DNA of 64,000 nt, from positions 1 through 64,000 of the forward strand of contig JBIOUG010000020.1 of the NCBI GenBank assembly GCA_044866775.1, in the 5' to 3' direction. Numbering within the stretch: the first letter of the stretch is position 1; each line of letters opens with the position of its first letter. This document shows positions 38,266 to 48,693 of the stretch, one piece after another. The notes beneath the pieces are model-generated. The model saw nothing but the letters and a program-made list of their open reading frames with translations. It had not been told where the DNA came from and made no database searches. Position numbers and translations under genes: made by a program. Source of the stretch: DASUNQ01 sp044866775 (GTDB taxonomy: Bacteria > Acidobacteriota > Thermoanaerobaculia > Multivoradales > UBA5704).

Positions 38266-38961
38266 TCAAAACCCGAACGTAGCCACGACGTCGTAGAGCC
38301 AGTGGGCCAGGATCACCGGCCACAGGCGGCGCACCAGGCAGAACCCGGAGCCGAGGATCAAACCGAGGATCGTCGCGTCCACGACGCCGGAGATGCCGTT
38401 GTAGACGTGGTAGGCCGCGAACAGAGCGGTCGTCGTGAGAACGCTTGCCCAACGGGAGCCGAGAAGCCGCTCGAAACGAGGAATCAAATACCCTCGTAGG
38501 ACCAGCTCCTCGCCGGTCGCGGTGGCAAAGGCCGCGACGACAGCGAAAGCCGGCTGGCTGGGTGTGATCGTGTCATCGGGTCCGCCCGCCTTCACCGCCG
38601 TGGCGTCGACGCCGGTCGCCGCGATCACTGCCCAGACGAGAAAGTAGGCGGCGTACCACGCGACCCAAAGCAGCAGGGCGAACGCGGGATCACCGAGCCA
38701 CCTGGGCCGGACCACGCCGAAGGCGCTCCAGGATTCGCCGCTGCGGTAGATCAGATACAGAACCACTGGGATGATCTGGAGACATTTGCCTGTGTAGTAA
38801 AAGACGAGAGCCGCGGGCGGTGTATCGCCCGCTTGCGGCCAATACCAATCCATGATGGCCCAGAGCACCTCGGGGACGACCGCGAGAGCCAGAACGACGG
38901 CAGTCTCGAGCCATAGCTCGCGCGCAGGGCGGCTACTGGGGTGAGCTCGTGGCCTGTGCAC
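38266..38961 (-). CDS. CPBP family intramembrane glutamic endopeptidase
   Basis: 231 residues with about six to seven membrane segments and the CPBP/Abi motifs: GEELVLRGYLIPR (the EExxxR motif), FAAYHVYNG (second-motif His) and a third motif in LILGSGFCLVRRLWPVILAHWLYD (HxxxD-like). Relatives include Rce1 prenyl proteases and bacteriocin-immunity proteins; the substrate here is unknown. It converges with ppdK, 39 bp apart. GTG start at 38961 is the longest option. Confidence 0.88.
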   Translation of the reverse strand: MHRPRAHPSSRPARELWLETAVVLALAVVPEVLWAIMDWYWPQAGDTPPAALVFYYTGKCLQIIPVVLYLIYRSGESWSAFGVVRPRWLGDPAFALLLWVAWYAAYFLVWAVIAATGVDATAVKAGGPDDTITPSQPAFAVVAAFATATGEELVLRGYLIPRFERLLGSRWASVLTTTALFAAYHVYNGISGVVDATILGLILGSGFCLVRRLWPVILAHWLYDVVATFGF

Positions 38962-39049
38962 TCGTGCCGAGGAGACAAGATTTCGGTTCGGACTGTCAAT
39001 GGGTGGGTCGTTTGACTTCGCCAGCGCCGATCGCTAGAACAGCCGTCAC

Positions 39050-39886
39050 ATGCCCAGCGGATCTTTCGACAACCGCCGGCGCCTCGCCGATTTCTGGGAC
39101 ACCTCGCGCGAGTACTACGCGCAGGCGGCGGCCGCGAACCCGGAGGCCTCGCCGGAGCGGCGGGTGCTCGTGGGGTATCTGGCGCCCGGGCAGCGGGTGC
39201 TCGACCTTGGGTGCGGGTCGTGCGAGAACGCGCTCTGGATGCCGGCAGGGACGCGGTACGTGGGCTCCGACGTCTCGACGGCGGCGCTGGTCATGGCGGG
39301 GGAGTGGGGGCGGCCGGGGGCGCGGGTGCGGGGCGACGGCGAGACGCTGCCGTTCGCGGATGAGAGCTTCGACGCCGTGCTCTCGACCTACGCGCTCGAG
39401 CACTTCCACGAGCCGGGGCGGACGCTGCTCGAGGCGGCGCGGGTGCTGCGGCCGGGCGGATTTCTCCTGCTCGTCGGCTCGGCCTGGGACCTGCCCTACG
39501 AGATGCCGCCCAGCCTGCCGCCCGGCCGCCGGCTCGCGGTCGCGGCGCGGCGCCTCCTGCGCCAGCTCCGCTCGGCGGCCGACCGCCGCCACCGCTTCGA
39601 CGTCGTCGCCAGCCCGCGCGTCCTCACCGAAGGCTACGTGCCCGACGCCGACGCCGTACACGTCGCGCAATCCTTCTATCTGGTCCGCTTCCTCCGCGCC
39701 GCCGGCCTCGAGGTGCTGGAGCACCGCTCCCTGCCGCACCGCCCCGACCCGCGCGGCCCCCGCGGCCTCCTCCGCAGAGCCCTCCGCGCCGTTCCTCTCT
39801 GGCATCACGCCTGGGGCAACACGCTGATCGTCGCCCGGCGCGGTGCGGCTCTCCGCGAGCCCCACTACGACCTCTTGCCGCTCTAG
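39050..39886 (+). CDS. Class I SAM-dependent methyltransferase
   Basis: 278 residues. Motif I VLDLGCGSCENALWM, motif II region GDGETLPFADESFDAVLSTYALEHF and the post-II 'EAARVLRPGGFLLLV' define a Methyltransf_11-type Rossmann fold. The C-terminal half (PYEMPPSLPPGRR onward) includes a helical insertion and gives no substrate hint. It is monocistronic, followed by a CACCAGCTGGTG palindrome just past the stop. The small-molecule or lipid target is unknown. Confidence 0.88.
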   Translation: MPSGSFDNRRRLADFWDTSREYYAQAAAANPEASPERRVLVGYLAPGQRVLDLGCGSCENALWMPAGTRYVGSDVSTAALVMAGEWGRPGARVRGDGETLPFADESFDAVLSTYALEHFHEPGRTLLEAARVLRPGGFLLLVGSAWDLPYEMPPSLPPGRRLAVAARRLLRQLRSAADRRHRFDVVASPRVLTEGYVPDADAVHVAQSFYLVRFLRAAGLEVLEHRSLPHRPDPRGPRGLLRRALRAVPLWHHAWGNTLIVARRGAALREPHYDLLPL

Positions 39887-39973
39887 GCACCAGCTGGTGG
39901 GCTGCCGAGGATAGTTCCGCCTGAGCCGCGGAGTGTGGCAACCCCAAGCATCCCGATGTAGCATCAACGCATC

Positions 39974-40204
39974 ATGAGAACGACCATCGACCTCCCCGAT
40001 CATCTCCTCGTCGATGCCAAGAAGCTCGCGGCTGAACGCCATGTTCCCCTGACTCGGTTGCTTGAGGAGAGTCTCCGTTCGTATCTCAGCGATCAGCGAC
40101 AGCGGATGAGCGGGGAGGCGACTCCGCTCCCCGTGCTCGCCGATCCGGCGCCGGTGGCCGGGATCGACCTCGACGATACGAGCCGGCTGTGGGAGGTGGA
40201 GTGA
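39974..40204 (+). CDS. vapB: VapB-type ribbon-helix-helix antitoxin
   Basis: A 76-residue antitoxin. RTTIDLPDHLLVDAKKLAAE is an N-terminal ribbon-helix-helix DNA-binding segment, and the C-terminal tail (VAGIDLDDTSRLWEVE) is the part that normally fills the toxin active site. The stop overlaps the toxin's GTG start (GTGA). VapB with VapC normally autorepresses the operon by binding its own promoter. Confidence 0.88.
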   Translation: MRTTIDLPDHLLVDAKKLAAERHVPLTRLLEESLRSYLSDQRQRMSGEATPLPVLADPAPVAGIDLDDTSRLWEVE

Positions 40205-40629
40205 TCCTCTGCGATGTCGGCGTGCTCCTCCACGCCATGGTCGAACGCTCCTCTCATCACGAGCTGTGCCTTCGAGAGCTCGAGCGGTTACGCGCGACCC
40301 CGCGAGAGATGGCGCTGAGCGAGCTGATCCTCGCCGCTGTCGTGCGCATCGGCAGCAACCCACGGGTCTACCAGCCCTGCCCCGCGGCCGATGAGGTTTT
40401 CGCGTTCGTCGATGCCCTGCGCTCGCCAGCCGAGGTCCGGCAGATCGCGCCTGGTCCGCGCCACTGGACGATCTTCAGGGACCTGGTTCTCGGCAGCGGC
40501 ATTCGCGGCTCCGACACCACCGATGCTTACCTCGCCGCTCTCGCCCTCGAGCACGGCTGCGAATGGTGGACGACCGACCAGGGCTTCGCGCGGTTTCCGG
40601 GCCTGCGCTGGCGGAATCTGATCGCGTGA
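40201..40629 (+). CDS. vapC: VapC-type PIN-domain ribonuclease toxin
   Basis: A 142-residue PIN domain. ILCDVGVLLHAM supplies the first acidic residue (Asp), ALSELILAAVVRI the Glu, and GSDTTDAYLAALALEHGCEWWTTDQGF the remaining Asp residues. The active site therefore looks complete and the gene intact. VapC toxins usually cut tRNA or rRNA; the target here cannot be read from sequence. The subgroup with 'R(I/V)..NPRVY..P' is common next to RHH antitoxins. GTG start at 40201. Confidence 0.9.
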   Translation: MILCDVGVLLHAMVERSSHHELCLRELERLRATPREMALSELILAAVVRIGSNPRVYQPCPAADEVFAFVDALRSPAEVRQIAPGPRHWTIFRDLVLGSGIRGSDTTDAYLAALALEHGCEWWTTDQGFARFPGLRWRNLIA

Positions 40630-40678
40630 GATCGCACGCCTTCGCCTGACGTTATCGCGGCATATACACTCTCGGCCG

Positions 40679-42508
<1,830 letters not shown>

Positions 42509-42523
42509 GCGGAACGCCCGGAC

Positions 42524-43207
42524 GTGCCGTTCCGCCGCGCCACGCCCTTCGAGCAGCGGCTCGGCCACCGCTTCCGCCGCCCCGAGCTGCTCGCGCACGC
42601 GCTCACCCACCGCTCCTTCGCCAAGGAGCGGGCGAGCGAGGAGCACTATGAGCGGCTGGAGTTCCTGGGCGACGCGGTGCTCAAGCTGGTCACCGCCGAG
42701 TGGCTCTACGAGCGCCATCCCGAGCAGCGCGAGGGGGCGCTGTCGAAGCAGCTCGCGCATCTCGTCAGCGCCACCGCGCTGGCACCGTACGCCTCGTCGC
42801 TCGACCTGGGCGGGGAGCTCCGGCTGGGAGTGGGGGAGGAAAGGAGCGGCGGCCGCGGCAAGCGCTCGCTCCTCGCCGACTCGCTCGAGGCGGTCTTCGG
42901 CGCGGTCTACCTGGACGGCGGCCTCGAGGCCGCGCGGCTGGTGATCCGCCGCATGCTCGAGGCCACCGCCGGCGAGGGGACCGACGTCCCCGCCGACGCG
43001 AAGACCGCGCTCCAGGAGCTGGCGCAGGGGCGCGCCCTGGACCTCCCGGTCTACCGCCTGGTGGCCGCCACCGGCCCCGACCACAGCAAGCGGTTCAGCG
43101 TCGAGTGCTGGCTCGCCGGCGAGCTCGTGGGGCGCGGCGAGGGGGCGAGCAAGAAGCTGGCGGAGCAGCGCGCCGCCGCCGACGCCCTGGCCCGGGTGGG
43201 TGGCTGA
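42524..43207 (+). CDS. rnc: Ribonuclease III
   Basis: A 227-residue double-strand-specific RNase. The RNase III domain contains HRSFAKER, the signature ERLEFLGDAVL and the second metal site ADSLEAVFGAVYLDGG. A C-terminal double-stranded-RNA-binding domain follows (DAKTALQELAQGR through GEGASKKLAEQRAAADAL). GTG start at 42524, 15 bp after mutL. It processes rRNA precursors and some mRNAs. Confidence 0.95.
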   Translation: MPFRRATPFEQRLGHRFRRPELLAHALTHRSFAKERASEEHYERLEFLGDAVLKLVTAEWLYERHPEQREGALSKQLAHLVSATALAPYASSLDLGGELRLGVGEERSGGRGKRSLLADSLEAVFGAVYLDGGLEAARLVIRRMLEATAGEGTDVPADAKTALQELAQGRALDLPVYRLVAATGPDHSKRFSVECWLAGELVGRGEGASKKLAEQRAAADALARVGG

Positions 43208-43224
43208 AGTAAGATCCGGCCTTC

Positions 43225-44538
<1,314 letters not shown>

Positions 44539-44549
44539 CCAGGCGGGCC

Positions 44550-44716
44550 GGGGTGCGCCGGGTGCTCCTCCCCGGGGGACCGGCGCGCGCTGTAGAGGAC
44601 TTCGGATGGGAGGCGCGCGCCTGCGCTTCGCTGCGCGCCGGATCGGCGGCGGACCGCGGCGGGGGTTGCCAGCGCTTGCTCAGAGCTCCCCCGGGGAGGA
44701 GCACCCGCCGCACCCC
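44550..44716. repeat. 167-bp element with 30-bp inverted repeats after asnS
   Basis: The 30-bp arm at 44550-44579 (GGGGTGC ... CTCCTCCCCGGGGGA) pairs with 44687-44716 with a single mismatch. The 107-bp interior is itself GC-rich and contains a GGCGCGC/GCGCGCC pair. There is no coding content and no obvious target duplication. It could be a MITE-like element, or a very large stem acting as terminator or insulator between asnS and the transporter gene. Confidence 0.65.
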
Positions 44717-44742
44717 TCCGTCGGAGACACTAGCCACTCCAC

Positions 44743-45645
44743 ATGCGCCCTTCCCGCCTTCTTTCCTACCTGATCCTTTTGCTTTTGACGTGCATCTGGG
44801 GGACCACTTGGTCTGTCATTCGTGTGGGGTTGCACGGGATCCCGCCGCTCACCGGGGTGGCGATGCGGTTCACCATCGCGGGGACGGTGCTGCTGGGAGT
44901 TGCCCTGACGCTCCGGGTGCCGCTGGGGCGGGCGCGGCACGAGCGGCGGCTCTGGGTGGTCAACGCGCTCTGCACCTTCTGCACCTCGTATGGCCTCGTG
45001 TACTGGGCCGAGCAGTGGCTGACCTCGGGGCTGACAGCGGTGCTCTTCGCGACGTTTCCGCTGCTGGTCGCGGTCTTCGCGCACCTCTGGCTGCCGGGGG
45101 AGCGGTTGACGGTGGGGTCGGCGACCGGGGTGATGGTGGGGTTTGCCGGGATCGCGGTGCTGTTCTCCGCCGACCTCGAGCGGCTGGGCGGGCCGCGGGC
45201 GGCGTTCGTGGCAACGGTCCTGCTGATCGCGCCGGCGGCCTCGGCGGTGGCGCAGGTGGCGGTCAAGCGCTGGGGGCGCGAGGTGCATCCGCTGTCGATC
45301 ACGGCGGTGCCGATGCTGCTGACCGGGGGCGTGATGGGGACTCTGGCGGCGGCGGTCGAGCGGCAGCGCGAGGTCACCTTCGACGCGCCGTCGGTCGGCG
45401 CGCTGCTCTACCTCGCTCTCGTCGGCTCGGCGCTCGCCTTCAGCCTCTACTTCTGGCTGCTGCGCCACCTGCCGTCGACGCAGGTCTCGCTCGTCGCCTA
45501 CACGGCGCCGGTGCTGGCGGTCGTCGTCGGCACCCTTGCCCTCGACGAGCCGGTGACGCCGCGGATGCTCGCCGGCTCGGCGCTGGTCGCCGCCGGCGTC
45601 GCCGTCGCCCTCCGCGCCGGCCACGCGGCGCGCCCGCCCGACTGA
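44743..45645 (+). CDS. EamA/DMT-family transporter
   Basis: 300 residues with ten predicted membrane helices in two EamA repeats: the first begins LTCIWGTTWSVIRVGL and the second includes SALAFSLYFWLLRHLPSTQVSLVAYTAPVLAVVVGTLALDEPV. The fold is that of drug/metabolite exporters (amino acids, metabolites). No substrate can be inferred from the neighbours. ATG at 44743 just past the inverted-repeat element. Confidence 0.9.
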   Translation: MRPSRLLSYLILLLLTCIWGTTWSVIRVGLHGIPPLTGVAMRFTIAGTVLLGVALTLRVPLGRARHERRLWVVNALCTFCTSYGLVYWAEQWLTSGLTAVLFATFPLLVAVFAHLWLPGERLTVGSATGVMVGFAGIAVLFSADLERLGGPRAAFVATVLLIAPAASAVAQVAVKRWGREVHPLSITAVPMLLTGGVMGTLAAAVERQREVTFDAPSVGALLYLALVGSALAFSLYFWLLRHLPSTQVSLVAYTAPVLAVVVGTLALDEPVTPRMLAGSALVAAGVAVALRAGHAARPPD

Positions 45646-45693
45646 GCCCCGCGTGACCCGCCCCGCGGGGTGGGCTCTGGGGCGCCGCGATCC

Positions 45694-45702
45694 TGGTACA
45701 AT
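45694..45702 (+). promoter_or_regulatory. Extended -10 promoter upstream of the acyl-CoA dehydrogenase
   Basis: TGGTACAAT fits an extended -10 (TGn-TACAAT) 73 bp before the ATG at 45775. No good -35 is present, as is allowed for extended -10 promoters. A strong GGAGGGGG ribosome site follows downstream. Nothing else is seen in 45646-45774. Confidence 0.4.
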
Positions 45703-45774
45703 GTCGCACTGCGGCATAACCCGGGCAGAGCCCCGCCGCGGCAGCACCCCACATCCCTCAGGAGGGGGACTTGC

Positions 45775-47697
45775 ATGTCGACCAGGCCCCATCACGACGT
45801 CAGCGAGCACGAGTCGCGCAAGGTGGCAGAAGCCTCGCGCGAGGCGGAGTGGGCGCAGCCGAGCTTCATGCGCGAGCTGTTCCTCGGCAACTTCCGCCTC
45901 GAGCTGCTGCACCCGTATCCGCTGCCGGCCGAGGAGCGGCCCGAGTTCACCGCCTTCTACCGCGCCTTCAAGGAGTTCCTGCGCGACCACGTCGACCCGA
46001 TCGAGATCGACGTCACCGGCGAGTACCCGGAGTCCGTCGTCGACGGCCTGCGCAAGCTCGGGGCCTTCGGCATGAAGGTGCCGAAGAAGTACGGCGGCCT
46101 GGGCTTCACCAACATCGAGTACCAGCGGGTCATGCAGCTCGCCGGCGGCTACGACGGCAACGTCGTCGCCCTGCTCTCGGCGCACCAGTCGATCGGCGTG
46201 CCGCAGCCGGTCAAGCTCTTCGGCAGCGAGGAGCTGAAGCAGAAGTACCTGCCGCGCTGCGCCGCCGGCGAGATCTCCGCCTTCGCGCTGACCGAGCCGC
46301 AGGTGGGCTCCGATCCGGCGCGCCTCCTGACCTCGGCCGAGCTCACCCCGGACGGCTCGCACTACATCGTCAACGGCGAGAAGCTGTGGTGCACCAACGG
46401 CACCCTGGCCAAGCTCCTGGTGGTCATGGCGCGCGACCCCAAGAGCAAGAAGATCAGCGCCTTCGTCGTCGAGACCGCCTGGCCGGGGGTTAAGGTCGAG
46501 CGCCGCTGCCACTTCATGGGTCTGCATGCCCTCGCCAACGCCATCATCACCTTCAAGGACGTGCGGGTGCCGCGCGAGAACCTGATCGGCGAAGAGGGGA
46601 GGGGGCTCAAGATCGCCTTGACCACCCTCAACCAGGGGCGCCTCTCGATCCCCAACAACTCGGTCGGCGCCTCCAAGGTCTGCTTGGAGATCTGCCGCCG
46701 CTGGTCGAACGAGCGCGTGCAGTGGGGCAAGCCGGTCGGCAAGCACGAGGCGATCGCGCACAAGATCGCCGACATGGCGGCGATCACCTTCGCCATGGAA
46801 TCGATGGCCAACCTGGCCACCGAGATGTCCGACCGCGGCGGCTTCGACATCCGGCTCGAGGCGGCGGCGGCCAAGGAGTGGATCACCGACCGCACCTGGG
46901 AGATCATCGACGACACGATGCAGATCCGCGGCGGCCGCGGCTACGAGACCGAGAGCTCGCTGGCGGCGCGGGGCGAGCCGGCGATCGGCGTCGAGCGGAT
47001 CTTCCGCGACTACCGCATCAACAAGATCTTCGAGGGGTCCTCGGAGATCATGCACCTCTTCATGGCCCGCGAGGCGGTCGGCAAGCACCTCGAGGTGGCG
47101 GGGGCGCTCATCGATCCCGAGAAGAGCGTGCAGGAGAAGCTGGCGGCGCTGCCTCCGATGGCGGCCTTCTACGGCTCCTGGTACCCCACCCGCTGGCTGG
47201 GCTGGGGGCAGTGGCCGCGCTACGGTGAGTTCGGCGACCTCGCCGGCCACCTCCGCTTCGTCGAGCGCAGCGCGCGGCGGCTGGCGCGCCAGGTGTTCCA
47301 CGGCATGGTCGTCCATCAGGCCAAGCTCCAGACCAAGCAGGCCTTCCTCTTCCGGCTGGTCGACATCGCCAACGAGCTGTTCGCGATGGCCGCCACCATC
47401 ACCCGCGTCGAGGCGCTGCGCCGCGCCCGCCGCCCGGAGGCCGAGCAGGCCGCCGAGCTGACCGACCTCTTCTGCCGCGGCGCGCGGCGGCGGGTGGGGC
47501 AGCTCTTCCGCGACCTCTGGCGCAACGACGACGTGCGCAAGTACAAGGTGGCGCTCAAGGTGCTGGCCGGCGAGCACGTCTGGCTGGAACAGGGGACGCT
47601 GGGGATCGAGACGCCGATCCGCCGCCCGGTGGGCCCGCTCGCCGAGCCGGCGCCGGCCGAGGTGCTGCCGAAGGCACGGCCCGTCGTGGCGCACTAG
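45775..47697 (+). CDS. Acyl-CoA dehydrogenase (large, VLCAD/ACAD9-like)
   Basis: 640 residues. The N-terminal helical, middle beta (FALTEPQVGSDPARL; FHV-type region GEKLWCTNG) and C-terminal helical FAD domains (RIFRDYRINKIFEGSSEIMHLFMA, GGRGYETESSLAARG) are in order. About 150 further residues form a second helical bundle typical of membrane-associated very-long-chain enzymes. It catalyses the first FAD-linked step of beta-oxidation on a long-chain substrate. Start at MSTRPHH with GGAGGGGG. It is followed after 3 bp by the oxidoreductase gene, so the two are probably co-transcribed. Confidence 0.92.
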   Translation: MSTRPHHDVSEHESRKVAEASREAEWAQPSFMRELFLGNFRLELLHPYPLPAEERPEFTAFYRAFKEFLRDHVDPIEIDVTGEYPESVVDGLRKLGAFGMKVPKKYGGLGFTNIEYQRVMQLAGGYDGNVVALLSAHQSIGVPQPVKLFGSEELKQKYLPRCAAGEISAFALTEPQVGSDPARLLTSAELTPDGSHYIVNGEKLWCTNGTLAKLLVVMARDPKSKKISAFVVETAWPGVKVERRCHFMGLHALANAIITFKDVRVPRENLIGEEGRGLKIALTTLNQGRLSIPNNSVGASKVCLEICRRWSNERVQWGKPVGKHEAIAHKIADMAAITFAMESMANLATEMSDRGGFDIRLEAAAAKEWITDRTWEIIDDTMQIRGGRGYETESSLAARGEPAIGVERIFRDYRINKIFEGSSEIMHLFMAREAVGKHLEVAGALIDPEKSVQEKLAALPPMAAFYGSWYPTRWLGWGQWPRYGEFGDLAGHLRFVERSARRLARQVFHGMVVHQAKLQTKQAFLFRLVDIANELFAMAATITRVEALRRARRPEAEQAAELTDLFCRGARRRVGQLFRDLWRNDDVRKYKVALKVLAGEHVWLEQGTLGIETPIRRPVGPLAEPAPAEVLPKARPVVAH

Positions 47698-47700
47698 GTC

Positions 47701-48684
47701 GTGCTCGCCATCCTCCCCGCGGCCGATCCGCGCGACCCGCTGCCGCGCCTCGGCGAGCTGCCCGACCCGGTCCCCGGACCGGGGGAGGTGCTCGTCGAGG
47801 TGGCCGCGGCGGGGCTCAACCACGCCGATCTGCTGCAGCTCCGCGGCCTCTATCCGCCGCCGGCCGGCGAGCCGGAGGTGCCGGGGCTCGAGTGCGCCGG
47901 GCGGGTGCTGGCGGCGGGGGAGGGCGTCGAGGGGTGGCGCGAGGGCGACCGCGTGATGGCCCTCCTCGGCGGCGGCGGGCTGGCGACGCGGGTGGCGGCG
48001 CCGGCCGGCCAGCTCATGGCGGTGCCCGCGTCGCTGTCGCTGGTCGAGGCGGCGGCGATCCCCGAGGCCGGCCTCACCGCTTGGACGCACATGGTGGTCG
48101 AAGGGGGACTGCAGCGGGGAGAGACCGTGCTGGTGACCGGCGCCACCGGCGGCATGGGCACCTTCGCCGTGCAGCTCGCCCGCGAGCTGGGCGCCCACGT
48201 CCTCGCCTCGGCGCGCGACGGCGCGCGGCTGGCGCGCCTGGTCGAGCTGGGGATCGAGGGGCTGGTGCCGGAAGGTCAGGATCTGACGCGGCGGCTGCGC
48301 GAGGCGAACGGCGGCAAGGGCCTCGACCTGGTACTCGACTTCGTCGGCGGGACGGCGGTGGCGGAGCGCCTCGCCGCGCTGCGCACCGGCGGCCGCCTGG
48401 TCGTCGCCGGGCTCCTCGCCGGGGCGCGGGCGGAACTCGAGCTGGACCTCTTGCTGCGCCGCCGGCTGCGCGTCATCGGCACCGTGCTGCGCGCCCGCCC
48501 GCGCCTCGAGAAGGCGCGGCTGGTGGCCGACTTCGCCGCCTTCGCCCTGCCCCGGCTGGCCACCGGCCGGCTGGTGCCGGTCGTCGACCGGGTGGTCCCC
48601 TTCGCGCAGGTCGCCGCGGCCTTCCAGGCCTTCAGCCGCGGCGGCATCTTCGGCAAGATCGTGCTCGAGATGCCCGGCGCCTGA
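47701..48684 (+). CDS. NAD(P)H quinone oxidoreductase (zinc-free MDR family, PIG3-like)
   Basis: 327 residues of the medium-chain dehydrogenase/reductase superfamily without the structural zinc. Key segments are GEVLVEVAAAGLNHADLLQLRGLYPPP, PGLECAGRVLAAGEGV, a Rossmann motif VTGATGGMGTFAVQLAREL (AxxGxG type), and LDFVGGTAVAERLAAL. The C-terminal GKIVLEM is standard. GTG start 3 bp after the acyl-CoA dehydrogenase stop. Substrate unknown, probably a quinone or enal reductase. Confidence 0.9.
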   Translation: MLAILPAADPRDPLPRLGELPDPVPGPGEVLVEVAAAGLNHADLLQLRGLYPPPAGEPEVPGLECAGRVLAAGEGVEGWREGDRVMALLGGGGLATRVAAPAGQLMAVPASLSLVEAAAIPEAGLTAWTHMVVEGGLQRGETVLVTGATGGMGTFAVQLARELGAHVLASARDGARLARLVELGIEGLVPEGQDLTRRLREANGGKGLDLVLDFVGGTAVAERLAALRTGGRLVVAGLLAGARAELELDLLLRRRLRVIGTVLRARPRLEKARLVADFAAFALPRLATGRLVPVVDRVVPFAQVAAAFQAFSRGGIFGKIVLEMPGA

Positions 48685-48693
48685 GCTCTTACC

